Positions 21,325 to 33,200 of a stretch of 64,000 nt of DNA are shown one piece after another. Made by a program: the position numbers and the translations under genes. Source of the stretch: Mesostigma viride (Eukaryota > Streptophyta > Mesostigmatophyceae > Mesostigmatales > Mesostigmataceae); contig RPFO01000080.1 in NCBI GenBank assembly GCA_009746045.1, positions 1-64,000 of the forward strand, read 5' to 3'. The notes under the pieces are model-generated. The model did not search any database. It saw only the letters and a program-made list of their open reading frames with translations, and was not told the origin of the DNA. How positions within the stretch are numbered: position 1 is the first letter of the stretch; each line of letters opens with the position of its first letter.

Positions 21325-22227
21325 ATGGCGCGTGCTGCTGCTGAGCGGTTTGCTGAGCGCCTGGCACAGACTCGCTCAATTGCTTCTGCTGTCAAGAACA
21401 TTACCAAGGTCAACGGGAATGACCTGGACAAGTTGGTGGCTTTTGAGTTTAAGTTCAAGACCTTGTGCCGTGCCCACGGCGTCCTGGACATCCTGGAGGG
21501 GACTGCAGAAGACAATGCTGAGACTCGCCAGCTAGACGAGGCGCTCCTCTCTCCATTACTGCTCTGTCTGGACGATCTGGCTGTGCAGATTGCTGACTCA
21601 TGCCCGGACCAGCGCGCTTCTGCAGTATATCAGCGCCTGCGGGAACGGATCAAGCAGCCGTTTATGACAGATTCATACAAGGACGAGAAGAAGCGGGAGA
21701 TGGAGCGAATCGAGATGAAGCCCGGCGAGACAGGCAACGCGTATTGGACTCGGGGGGAGATCCTCAGGAAGAGACTCACTGACCTAGGCATTCCTCTCAC
21801 GGATGAGGCATGGCGCGGGTACATGCTGGCAGGCGTGCCACACGCATATCGCCAGGCTTTTGCAGCCCGCCGCCGCCCTGGGATGACCACGGTGGAAGTC
21901 CAAGTCCTGTTCCTCGAGATTGATGATTACCTTACTGACAAGCGGGGCCAGGGGGCAGGGGGTGCCTCCAAGCCAGCACCACCAGCAGTCCAGGGCGGCC
22001 TTTCCCCAGGTCAGGCCTATGCCACGACCGACCAGGGGGGCAGGAAGCGGTGTTCGTTCTGCCGCAAGCCGGGACATACCCCAGATGCATGCTGGAGGAA
22101 ACACCCCGAGCTGCGACCCAAAGCCCCAGCACAGGCCAACGCTACACAGGAGGCCTCAGAGTTACCTCCTGGCTTTTGTTTCGCCACAGGCACCGACGTC
22201 GACGGATCCTTGCAGACCGTTGTTTAA
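21325..22227 (+). CDS. E3 Gag (Copia UBN2-like with zinc knuckle)
   Basis: This is an intact 300-residue ORF; ATG 21,325 is chosen over the upstream GTG because the residues before it have no Gag character. Residues about 20-215 follow the helical UBN2-type gag pattern, with MKPGETGNAYWTRGEILRK and the L-x-G-V-P turn (MLAGVPHAYRQ). A Gly/Pro linker leads to one knuckle, CSFCRKPGHTPDAC (CX2CX4HX4C). The tail of about 40 residues is Ala/Pro-rich. It builds the particle and packages element RNA; pol functions must come in trans. Confidence 0.9.
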   Translation: MARAAAERFAERLAQTRSIASAVKNITKVNGNDLDKLVAFEFKFKTLCRAHGVLDILEGTAEDNAETRQLDEALLSPLLLCLDDLAVQIADSCPDQRASAVYQRLRERIKQPFMTDSYKDEKKREMERIEMKPGETGNAYWTRGEILRKRLTDLGIPLTDEAWRGYMLAGVPHAYRQAFAARRRPGMTTVEVQVLFLEIDDYLTDKRGQGAGGASKPAPPAVQGGLSPGQAYATTDQGGRKRCSFCRKPGHTPDACWRKHPELRPKAPAQANATQEASELPPGFCFATGTDVDGSLQTVV

Positions 22228-22412
22228 ACAGCTAGTGGCAACTGTTGTGTTACTCACTCCTTGGTGGACGGGATTCATAATGGCTATGGACAGCCTATCT
22301 GCTGTATTATGTTGAGGGAGGTCAACGGCGGACGCGCTGGGTCTTCTACTTAAGACATTTACTACTACTGGCTGACAAACCAATGTGTTCTTTGCCCTGG
22401 CCAAAGGGGGTG
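22228..22412 (+). other. E3 3' non-coding part with purine tract
   Basis: No gene is seen. The purine-rich AAAGGGGG at 22,403-22,410 precedes the 3' LTR. Confidence 0.7.
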
Positions 22413-23029
22413 TGTCAAGGGTTCGATACTTTTGTCCAGGTACTCAGTACAAATTTCTCCTATGGCCGGAATATCTTTTATATTGTCCGTTTATAGTCCT
22501 GGCTTTTGGTAAATCTGGCTGAGATACTTTGCGTAGGAATTTCTGAACAATTCGTAATGTTTCGAATTTGTGCCTAGGCCGCGGTGCAATTTATTCTGAC
22601 CGTCGGCGCCGCGCCAGGCCCAAACATACTCATGCGTTGATGCATAAATGATCTGTAGGTTGAGCTCGAGGGAAAGAACCTAAAAATACCTAGGAAGTAC
22701 CTTGCTTGGGCCACGCCCACATGTATGATGCATGATGTAGCATCCGATGTCTAGCATTGTCCAGCCGCCACCTGAGTCGAATCTGACGGCGGATATTGCA
22801 TTAACTTTGCCTTGCGCAAAGTGGCTGCTTTTCCATGTAAATTGCATGTCTCTGCTCCCTAAAATGTATCCAATGCCTTGCCACCTTGCCAGCCACATAG
22901 CTATGGCGCTAGGAAGGTTTTATATGCAATAAACGAGTGGGATTAATATTTGTGCTTCCATTTGTGATTGCCAAGAAAGGCTGGGACGAAAGAATTCCTC
23001 CAATACCCTGGATGGTAGGAAATTTGACA
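22413..23029 (+). repeat. E3 3' LTR
   Basis: It is identical to the 5' copy except for one base in the stretch CTGGCTTTTGG. Confidence 0.95.
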
Positions 23030-23361
23030 ACGAGTTCGTGCAGGCAGCAGCGGGTGCGGGTGTACAACATACGTTCGCAGGCGTAATCGGCGACGAGGGT
23101 GTTGCAGCGGGACCAGTTCGACGTGAGCGACGCGGGGCGGAGCGCTACAGGCGGCTGGCAGAGGTCGAGGCGACTGCGGAAGCCATCACCGGAGGTCAGC
23201 GAGCGGCACGAGTAGGCAGGATTCCGGAGCGAGGAAGGGTTCCTTTTCAGGAACTGCCCCAACCTCTTCGCGTTCGTGTGACGTGTTGGGAAGAGTTCGC
23301 CCCTCTTGGTTACGACAGTGACCTTGAGGTGGGAGCTGTGGGGGTCGCTGGTCTAGGCGAC

Positions 23362-26300
23362 GAGCACATCACCTAAAAATGGCCTTTTTTGTTACATGGG
23401 GTCATATCTCCCACGCATATAGTCAGATCGGGGTGCCTTCCTGGACTTAAGGTCCCCCTAGGACCCTGTTCACATCACATAAACTGGGGGGCCAACTGAC
23501 CTATTTTTAGCATCAAACCGTGACGTGGAAAAGTGCAAAAAACGATGTTTTCCAGGCATAAGGAGGCATAGCAGCCACACACAAGTAGTAAATGTAGTCC
23601 AATTCAGCTGGAAATGGTTATGCTTATTAATTTACATCCAAAGACAACAACCGCCCTTAAGTATGCAATGTAGGACCAAACTATGTGCTATAATTCTGGC
23701 ATACATGAGCCAAAACACCGTTTTAGTGCATTATTTTCAAACTTATGAAGCCCTTGCCAGCACATATGTGGCCCAATCATGCCAGAATTCGTCACATTAA
23801 TAGCACAATACTTGAATTTACACTAGAACACAAGTTGGACATATTAGGACCACTGCCGGCCTACTAAAAGTGACGGATGAAAGCAGAAATAGAGCGATTT
23901 TTGCCAAAATACTCCATATTCTGTGCCATTGTCTTGGAAAACTTTGCATTCTTCACTCAATTATCGTCATGGCTGTCATGGGATTCATATACATGCCACT
24001 GGGGCTGGATACATTAACCAACACAGACTAAAAAAGCGGTCATCAAGGGACAAAATCACCATCAACCACAGTACTTAAGTACTGGCATTCGGAACAAGCA
24101 CCATAGTGCCTACAAGCCTCAAGAAGGGGATCGAGCTTGGCTGACCAGTCGTGCCTGTCGGCTGACCAGTCTCTTTTCTAAAGGGGCCCCGCTCGGCAGC
24201 ACACACAATCTCCTTTGCAGTACTTGGCCCACTCTGCTGGGCACCCTTGCTGTGCGTGTCTTATAGCAGCTTAGTAATCCAAATATATATCTGCCAGGTG
24301 CCTCTCTGCTACAGGGAAATACAAAGCGCAATCAAGGACAGCAGCGGCTTGGGCTCAGCACCTAGCTGCCTACCATTCAATTGAGCTCAGCACCTAGCTG
24401 CTGTACAACATGATTCTGCATCAGTGCCTGTCCTAGGGTAATTGCGCCCCCCCGCCCCCTTGCCATCATCGTCATGCTCATCATAGTCTTTAGAACGTGC
24501 ACTGAACTCCAACCCTTGGACAGTCCATAGGTCATTAAGAATCTGTGCATGTAATGCTATCTCTTCTCAGTTGAACTCATCTACCACCCTCTCATGGTCG
24601 TGTCATCTCTCATGTAATCCACCTAGGTTTATCGTGGCCACTGATCTTTCAGCCCCTCCTGACATCAAAATCTGGGCAAACACACTGTTGACATCACCCG
24701 TCCTTTTTAGCCTACATGGCTCTTCATGTTTATCCTTATCCCATCCCTCAACACACCAAGAATTGTCTATTCATCCCCCTTGCATAGGTGGTGCATAACT
24801 GCGGCGTGATGGGGGATTGCCAAAAATAGGTGTAAAATGCATGGGATGGCACGGGGAGGCTCACACTCATCTGTTTACAATCACACTCATGAGCTAACAA
24901 TGTTCCTCTCTGCTTTTGACACTGCATGCACATGCATTTCCTACCGGCTAATAATATCAAGCCTTTAGTGTGGTTTGGTGCATCAAGAGAAATGGCAGGT
25001 CAGCTGCGTGCTGTCAGACCACATTTGTGTTAAGTGTACGCTTGCAACGCTGTTTGCCCACCGCATGGAGCTCCCCTTTCGGACAGTGGCACAAGTAGCA
25101 CTTACACCATACTCCCAGCCGCTCACCCTGCCCATGCTAGCAACAAGAACAAATGCATGGTCCGATCCCCATCCCAACGTAAGGTGCATCACATTGATGG
25201 CCCTGCCATCACCTAGCAGTGTGCCACCCCTCTCCACCTCAACCTACTCTGAAAGGCCAGGGCCCCAACAAACCTTTCAAGACATAGCACTCCTCAAAGA
25301 AGGCCACCCCTCAAAGAAGGCGAGGCAGTTTAGGTCTAGGGGGGCTTTGGGTAAGCAAAAAGATGATAGAGTTCACTAACACAGGCCACGGCAACGACAA
25401 CCTGCTTCACCCGCTGCATCCATACATCACAAGCCATAAACTGCACAGCCTGGCATGATTGCCTAAGGGGCACGTGATCCAAGATGCCCTTCAGGCTCAC
25501 CCCAGCACACCGGCCCATCCTCACCACCCCACTGGTCATAGTCATCTACAGTGGCATCAAACTCCTCTGGGGCTAGGACAGAGTGCAGTGAAGGCAACAT
25601 AGACGTCCTGACACAATTCAATAAGAACGTGGCTGCTACCTACTGCCCTTAAAAAAAATGTCGATTGCTTGCACACATACGCATTCAATTCTTGAAACAA
25701 GCATGCTAACACCTTCACAGCACATCCCAAGGTTGACATCCATCGAGCTTTGTCAACAAGCATGACTTCCTGATGCAAACTTAATAGCTGTCAAGCTAGG
25801 AGGAGGAAAGCTAGGTAAAGAGGTGAGATAGACCACCCCACAGCACCTTCCTGCATCAAAACCATGACAATATCAACCAGAGCTTGCTAAATACGTACAG
25901 CTAACCGGTAGCGGGCGACCTTGCAGTCCAGGTTCAGCGCGAACATCTCGTATCAGCACCCGGTGGAGATGGCGGACGCGAACCCACAATGCTATAAAAG
26001 CGAGTCATAAGACTATTTCGGGGAGCGGTGAACGGCTTGGAACACCGAAGGTATGCCGCGACAAAAGCCTGAAGTTTTTCTCGGAAATACACGCCTGGAT
26101 GTGGATTAGGGCACCGTTGTCGTGCTTGTGCTTGCGTTGCGAGCAGGCAATCAGTGTTTCTTGCAGTGTCGAGCAGTAACAGATGGTGGCGCGAGAGCAA
26201 TATGTGACTTTTAAATCATGGCTACACAGCTTACACCTCCGCAGGCATGTTGGAACAAGCCCCGCCATGCCGTGAGCCGAAAAAAAGGAAGAAACGCATC

Positions 26301-26817
26301 AAGCAAGGACGGTCGTAAACGTCACTGAAAACAGCAAAATCTGACCTGCCGGCAGGTCATGCGACAGCCTGGAAAATGTGATTCGTTTCTCGAAAAACTG
26401 ATTAGCGCTCGTGAAAGTAGACTTGAAGCCCATTCGGATTCGACCTTTTGGGAATTGTGAGCTTCCAACAAAAAAGTTTCCCCCACAATTAATAAACATG
26501 CATTTTCGTTGCTAATTCCAGATCTGGCCGACACAAAAAATCAGCGTCTCAGTTTGCGAATTATTTTGACGCATGAACATACGCGAGTAATATCTACCAT
26601 GCATCATCGCAAAGCACGAGAGTTTACGCGTCGTTTGCATCCATCGCAGCGACTTAACATGCATAATTGACTTTGGACTGATATTCCGGCGGACATAGGG
26701 TCGACAGCCATGCGAGGTGGAATTTTTCTGGTCCCGTCGTCCTCAACGCGACGCGTTCGCGCCAAAATTCCCAGGATCTCATGTAACCGGACGGACCGAT
26801 TTTAGGTGATGTGGGCG
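23362..26817. mobile_element. TIR DNA transposon in E2 ORF0, non-autonomous (Mutator-like candidate)
   Basis: CACATCACCTAAAA at 23,365 is mirrored by TTTTAGGTGATGTG ending at 26,813. The flanks carry CTAGGCGAC (23,353-23,361) and CTTGGCGAC (26,818-26,826), 8 of 9 matching, which would be a 9-bp duplication as in Mutator-like elements. No transposase ORF is visible in 3.4 kb; the interior is low-GC and non-coding. The superfamily remains a guess. Confidence 0.6.
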
Positions 26818-27147
26818 CTTGGCGACCACGAGGTGCCAAGATACAATCCGCGAGGTGTTAACGACGGGTTATCACCTGTCTACTACACTAACGGTGACGA
26901 CGCGGTCATCGCGGGCCGACAGCGGGCCGACGACGGCGCAGCGGGTAGCAGGGTGCCAGAGCTTATTGTTGTGAGCGACAGCGACAGCGACAGCGACAAG
27001 GAGAACCAGGATGCGCCCGGGGGCGACCGTGGTGGTCTTGACTGAGTGGTAACACTTGTCATTTTCCTTTCCTGTTCAGTAGCTTATATTGCTTTAATTG
27101 CTGCTTGGCCACTTGGCTGGCTGTAGCAGATCTGAACAGGGGCCATC

Positions 27148-28040
27148 ATGAGTGAGGGTGCTATTGACCAACGGGGGCGCGGTATGGGCTACGAGCGGCG
27201 CGGCGCTGGGATGGATGGACGTGATGGACGTGATGGACGCGATGGACGCGATGGGCGCGGTGACGGCCAGGCGCTGGGAGACCAGGCTGCGCTGGCAGAT
27301 GATCAGAGCCAAGGATCGCAGGGCGGTCAGAACGCGCCAGCTGCAGATCAAGCAGCACCGAGGCGGCCGACCGTGGCTGAGGGGTACGCGGTGCTAAGCC
27401 AGTTTCAGTCCATCAAGGACAATTGGCAGCCCCGGGACGCCGAGAGGATGTTAGAGGACATGAACTTGTACACGGACATCTACACCGGTGACAAGCTTCG
27501 CATCCTGGCGTCTAGTGCCTACATAAGGCAGTCGGCGAGGCGGCTGTTCAAGTTCGTCCGGGAGCGACACACGGCGGGGGACACCTGGGCGGCGTTTATG
27601 ACGCGACTCAGGTCGTTCCTGAGTGATAAGAGGACCATAGATGGGTCTCACCTGAAGCAAGAGTACCTGGACTACAAGCCCATCAAGGGGCAGCTAGTGG
27701 TCCACGCCTTTGAAGACTTTGTCAAGCTGAGGGAGGACGCCATGGCCAAAGGGTTCTTCGTTGCAGATCGGATGGCCATGGGCGACTTTCTCAAGTCGCT
27801 GCAGCTGGATCCTGTCACCATGGATAATGTGACCATCCACATGCGACAAGTCCATGGCTGGGCCGCCATGACGGACCAGTTGTACGAGTGTTTCAGCGGC
27901 AAGTACGTAGGTGGTAAGCGCCCACGTCAAGTGGACGAGGAGGCAGCTGAACCTGCGGTTAAGTCCATGAGGGGATCGGGCCACGGGGGCCCAGCGTCCT
28001 CGAGAGGGCCTGAGACCTCTTCTAGTGTTAAGCCTCCCAC
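27148..28040 (+). pseudogene. E2 gag, N-terminal part
   Basis: ATG 27,148 opens a Gly/Arg-rich leader with a five-fold DGRDGR-type repeat, then a helical gag core (for example FKFVRERHTAGDTWAAFMTRL and MAMGDFLKSLQL, each part of one helix). A Lys/Arg-rich linker (KRPRQVDEE) follows. The reading is then cut by the 28,041-29,776 insertion; residues after that point belong to the insertion. The zinc knuckle part lies at 29,777-30,086. Role as in E1 gag: particle formation and RNA binding. Confidence 0.8.
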
Positions 28041-29776
28041 GGTCCTTAATTTAGGACTTTGTCCTAAATTAAGGACCAATTTACTATAACCGAGGTACCG
28101 GGGGGGGGGGTCACTATATGGACCGTACCCCATGTGGACCGTACCCGGCATGATGTACCCGACCCGTGGTACCGGCACATGGTACCCGGATTCCGTACCC
28201 GGGTACCGGGTATAATGGCGGGAAAGTAGGTACCTCGACCAAAAATATAACCGATTTTGGAGCGAAAAAGTGGGTGCGGGAATGATCTGAGGTGGATATG
28301 GCGACCTGACAATCGTGGCCGGCGTTTTCACGTGCGTTTATCATTTCGGGCGCCCAGTAGCAAAAACGAAAGGTCGTTAGTTATCCTTAAAGGCTGTGAA
28401 ATTTTCTGCGCAAGTTTTTATGTGTAGCGCTGTAGCACAGCGGCACAACACAAATGGGTCGCAGATCGCCTGCTCGCGGAGGGTCGATTTTGGCACAAAC
28501 ATGTTAGTGTATTAGCAATGGTGGTGCGAATCAAGCCAGGAAATTTTTGTGGACGATTTTGATTATAGTCTGGAGTTTAGAAACGGAGTATTTGACATGG
28601 GAGCGCCTGGGCCGTGATATTCTTGCCCGATTTCCATTGTCGACCATGCTTTAGGGACGTTCAGGCTGGGCAGCGAGCGCACCTTATAGGTCTTCACTTT
28701 CGGTATTTCTTGGACCTAGAACGCAGCACAAGCGTGGTTTATATCATTTTCGAACCGGTTGGCCAGCTTTGGTGCGCTCAGCTCTCGGAAAGCTGACCTC
28801 GCTGCGGATTTTAGCGACTTTTTTGCAACCATCTGGAATGAGGCGACGTAAGTAGCAGGTACGTGCCGGGGTGCCCTAGATCATGAGTGTAACTGGCAAC
28901 GCTGTCGTGGTGTTTTGAGTCAGTAAGCTATGCCTAAAAAGAGGGGACGCTCTCTGTGCACATAACTGTCACACATAGTTGGTTTACGTCATACAATTTT
29001 TTACGTCTCTATCTTCGTCGTCTGCTGCAGCTAAAACACACATGCGTAAGAGCAGTTTTACTCATGTGTTAGTTATAAACCATGGTCCTATGGCCTGCAG
29101 TCGTTCAGGGTGTTCTCAGACAGTATATACAATATGGTTTACGTGTTACATGCACCCTGAATTCGCTCACAAAGCGTTGCATGTTAGCACAACGTTGTTC
29201 TGTAACTTGATTTGGCTGCATTCATGTGTTAGTTGCAATGCAAATGCAATGTTTTTTCATCGCTGGGTGGTGGCCAGCATGTCCGTGATGTCAAAGAAGG
29301 TGTGGCATATGCTTAGAGAAAGTTTACCGCAAGGGGTGGGCCATGTTCAAGCCGGGCAACCTCAGCAACCATGCAACCGTATATTGCATTACCTGCACCA
29401 TCTGCGACACTGTTAAGCACGCGTATATATAGAGGCAGCCACAGCAGGGTATGGCCTTGTTATACGCTGCCCCGCCATCCCAAGGCCTCGTAGGGTCCCC
29501 TAGCGCTTGTAAGATGCTCAAGGGACCGTGTGGATAGCATGGTCATGCGTTGACACTAACTGGTCCTATTGGTCCTAAATTCTCATTTTGACCAAATTCG
29601 CGGTTTGAGGCCTGCCATGGGCCAGGGTCCATTCAGGCACTAAATGTAATTATTTGAACCCAGGTTTTTGTCCAAAATTCAAAAAGTGTGTTATCTGTCA
29701 GTGGTAAAAATGCCAGGGTCAAAATTTGATGTTTGCACATATATTTTATAATTCAAACTGGTCCTAAAATAAGGAC
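28041..29776. mobile_element. 1.7-kb insertion in E2 gag with palindromic ends
   Basis: The left end is a 17-bp perfect hairpin arm, GGTCCTTAATTTAGGAC, with TTT and its complement (28,041-28,077). The right end at 29,760-29,776 is GGTCCTAAAATAAGGAC, the same arm in imperfect form. Removing the block joins the two gag halves. The interior has no transposase and includes a GGTACC-rich cluster at 28,091-28,237. No clear target duplication was found, so exact ends are provisional. Confidence 0.6.
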
Positions 29777-30086
29777 TTTTCTTGGGAACATGGACACTAG
29801 GGGTCGAGGAAGGTCCAGGAAGGGGCGTGGCAGAATGGCTGGACGGGGGACACCGCCGAAGTCGGGGCATCCACAGTCCCAGTTTGACTTCAAGAGGGTG
29901 GGGGGTCCTCCCAAGGCTGGGCCCAGCAGTGGGACCTCACGGGACATCAGTCAGGTGGAATGTTATTTCTGCCAAGGGAAGGGTCACTTCAGGAATGAGT
30001 GTCCCTCGTACCTGAGGCAGGAAGGTCAGAGCAAGCCAGCTCAGGGTGGCAGCAAGGAGAAGGCTGGTCCATGCATCCCAGGATAA
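29777..30086 (+). pseudogene. E2 gag, C-terminal part with zinc knuckle
   Basis: It continues the gag frame with a Gly/Arg-rich basic stretch (GRGRSRKGRGRM) and the knuckle CYFCQGKGHFRNEC (CX2CX4HX4C). The Lys/Gln-rich tail ends at 30,086. Stops lie between this and the pol frame, as in E1, so gag and pol are separate reading units. Confidence 0.8.
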
Positions 30087-30214
30087 GGGCAAGGGCAAGG
30101 CTGCTGATCATTGACTTGAGCCTGCACACATCCCTGAACCCTGGAGGGTGCCCCCAGGGGTGTGTAATGTAGCTGCTAGTCAGTGACGGCAGTGAGGGGC
30201 AGCCCCATGCTCTA

Positions 30215-33200
30215 GTGACAGAGCCTATTGGACACGATGGGGCAAGCTTGGTTACCACAGAGAGTATGCCAGCTGTAGCTGCAGTGGTTACTCGCCAACG
30301 TGCCCGCCATGGCGGTGCTGAGCCTGAGGTAGGACCTGGTGATGTGGACCCAGGTGGATCTCAGAAGCATTCTGACCGTGCAGGACTGGCACAGGATGGT
30401 CAGGATGAGGATAGGGCTGGAGACAGTCTGACAGGCACGACCCTGGTGCCTCCTGTACATAAGGGATCTGTACATACCTTGAGTGCTAATAATGACAATA
30501 AAAGATTTTCTCTCTTGTATGACATTGCCTCAAGGTTGCATACCATGTTTGGCCATGCAGCTCAGTCTTTGCAAGTTGCTAGACGGCTGGGAGGAAGTGA
30601 GTTGTACTCCATCTGCCAACAGGTTGCTCAAGCTTGCAAGTGCAGGCTAGTTGCTAGAAAGCCCAAGCAGTCTCATGCCAGGACTCCTATTTTGCAGCCA
30701 GGCCATGTGCAGGTAGATATTCAGAGAATCAGGGGTTTGAAGCTGCTGGTGGCAGTGGACAGATATACCAAGTACAAGACCCTAGAGATCCTGCCTGACA
30801 TGGAGAAGCCTACATTGATTGCTGCTCTGAAGTTGACAAGGAGCAGGTACCCTGGGTTGGAGTTGTTGCAGTGTGACATTCAGTTTGAGTGCTGTGAGAA
30901 CCTGCCAGAGTTTCCAGAGTTGCTGATTACACCCAGGGAGAGCCACGGCCAGCAAGGGGTGGTGGAGAGAGCCATCCAAGAGATCAAGACTGTGCTGCTG
31001 GTGGAGAGGATTCCAAGGACGTCATCTGCCATTGTGACATCTGCATGGCTACGTTCTGTGGAGGATAGGCTGAACCTCAGGACTCCCATGTTCTTTGGTG
31101 ACATTGCCATCAATCCTCTTATGCTGCATACCAGGATGCTGCCAGCTGATGCTGAGCAGGCATGGAAGGAGAAGCTAGAGGCCAAGTTCCTCAAGCTGAG
31201 GCAGAAAGACAAGGGCTGGAGTGTCCTAGAACCTAACGTTGGACAACAGGTTGTTGTGTGGAAGGAACCAAGCTTTCCAGGGAAACGTGGCAGCTGGCAT
31301 GATGGGGTGGTGACCCGAGTAGAAGCCGCTGGCCATAAGTGCTGGGTGGCCATTGATGGCTCCCAAGCAGTGCACCGTCTGTCCTGGTCAAAGATCCGTC
31401 CCCGGGGAGGTAATCAAGGAGACCTCTTCCAGGTGCCCGTTGGTGTACAAGGCGGGGGTGACGTGGAGCTTCCTGATCAGGGTGCTACAGCTGTATCGAG
31501 CCCTCAGGGTGACCCTGGCCCGGCCCCTGGGGTACCTTCACATACGGTGGTTGGGCAAGCAGGCGGACAGGCTGCACCTCCGGAACGGCCCGACACCAGG
31601 CCTAGGGGTGTGCGTCTATCAGATATTGTACAGGCTTTGCAAAGAGCCAAGAAGGAGCCTAAGGTGTCCAAGCTTGTCCAGTTGGATGAACCTGAGGTAG
31701 CTGCCATGGAGATAGATACCAATGCACAGGTTTCTGTCATGGGACCTCAGCATACAGGAGAACTGCTGGTCGGAGAACCAAGTTGCCCCTGGGTGTCTGA
31801 TTTCAGTGGTAGGACGCATCTAAGGGTGTTGGGAGAGGTTACTGCCCCTGTCATGGGTGTGGATGTGACCTTCCTTGTCCTAGAGGACTATGATGGCCCT
31901 GTGATTTTGGGTCAGAATTTTCTGGGCAATCCTGGGATTTCTATCAGAGCTACAGCTCTGAGAAGAGATGGCTGGGGGATGATTCCCCTAGAAAATTTCA
32001 GGACAACATTTCCAGTCAGGTGCAGGGCCAAGCCGGTCAAGGGTGTAAAATGGGATGAAGGGGAGGTGCCCCCAGCGGCCAGTTTGGTGATTCCAGCTGT
32101 GTTGCACCCCAGCAGTATTGGCATAACTCACAGGAGCCTTGCTGCACACTCTCCTTTGACATATGACCAGCTGGTCCAAGAGATGAGCTCGCCTACTTTG
32201 TTTGAGGCTTGGAAGCTCGCCTTCTCCAAGGCATTGGAGGAGTGGTTGCAGTTTGAGTGTGCTGCACCAACAGACAGACGTCCCCCAGCATCAAGGAAGC
32301 TTGCTTTGAGATTTGTGCTGAAGAGGAAGGTTGTGGATGAGGTATCAGTGCCCCATGTCAGGCCTGTCCTGAATGAGTATCACGGCACGGGGAGTCTGCC
32401 AGGAGAGGAGCTGTACACGCCAGGGATGCTACACGACACATGGAGAATTTTGCTATGTCTCTACGTGGGGTTGCTGAACAGGGGAGCAGCTATGTCATCA
32501 GTGCTGCTGGACTTCAAGAGGGCATTTTTAAAATCTGATCCAGAAGTGGCCAGGAGGGTGTGGAAGCAGGATGAGCCTTACTGTGTTGAGGTGCCTGCCA
32601 TCTGGAAGCTGGAGCTGCATCAACAATTCCTGGTTATTCTGAAGGGCCTGGAAGGACTCAGGTCGAGCCCAATCATCTGGAGACTCACGCTGCAGGAAGC
32701 TCTGATCAGTGAGTGTGGCTTGAGAGTGTCTTCAGTTGATCCCTGTTTGCTGCTGGCCCAATGGGAGGGTCTGCCAGTGTATGCTAGTTTGCATGGAGAT
32801 GATCTGCATTTGCTAGCCCCCACGACCTGGCTGAAGAAGTTTATTCCTGTCATCAGTGGCAAGTTTTCACTGGGCAAGGAGCTGTGGCAGGAGCCCAACA
32901 AGCCTGTAGTGTTCTGTGGAATGCAGGCTACCCTGTTCAGGAGGGACGGGGAGTGGAGTATCAGGCTTCAGGCTGGAGGAGATTATAAACAGACCATTGT
33001 GAAGGCCTTGCCAGAGAAGATCACCCAGGCTGCAGGACCTGAGTTGAGAGGCATGTGGGCCTGGTTTGCCAGCATCTGTGGTCCGTCTTTGATGGTCCAT
33101 AGCAGAATGCCTGATGAGGTGCTTGAGGATGAGAAGCCTCGAGTCATAGCCCGGTTGGTGGAGAGTACCCCTGATCTGATTTTGTCTGGGATTGACTTTG

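Larger units (their letters stand above)
20169..23029 (+). mobile_element. E3: short gag-only LTR retrotransposon
   Basis: ACGAG is duplicated at 20,164-20,168 and 23,030-23,034. The 617-bp LTRs (TGTCAA...TTGACA) differ at one base, so insertion is very recent. The 1.6-kb interior has a primer site, a small ORF, a complete gag and a purine tract but no protease, integrase or RT. This matches the layout of non-autonomous elements that keep only GAG (the TR-GAG type known from plants). It must borrow pol from another element. Confidence 0.93.
19806..27045 (+). pseudogene. E2 ORF0, split by two transposons
   Basis: Three segments make one frame: 19,806-20,168, 23,035-about 23,361 and about 26,827-27,045. 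E3 removal restores the frame exactly at codons for H-E then F-V-Q. The first segment is helical after a PPVN run, as in E1 ORF0; the middle is Arg/Ala/Gly-rich; the end has an acidic Ser-Asp repeat (SDSDSDSDKE) and finishes with GLD like E1 ORF0. It lies between LTR and gag. A pyrimidine run ending TTCAG follows at about 27,064-27,080. Function unknown. Confidence 0.7.

Noticed and set aside
23377-26800. Several 60-130 residue frames in the TIR element
   Set aside because: None has a transposase motif, and their number is what chance gives in this length.
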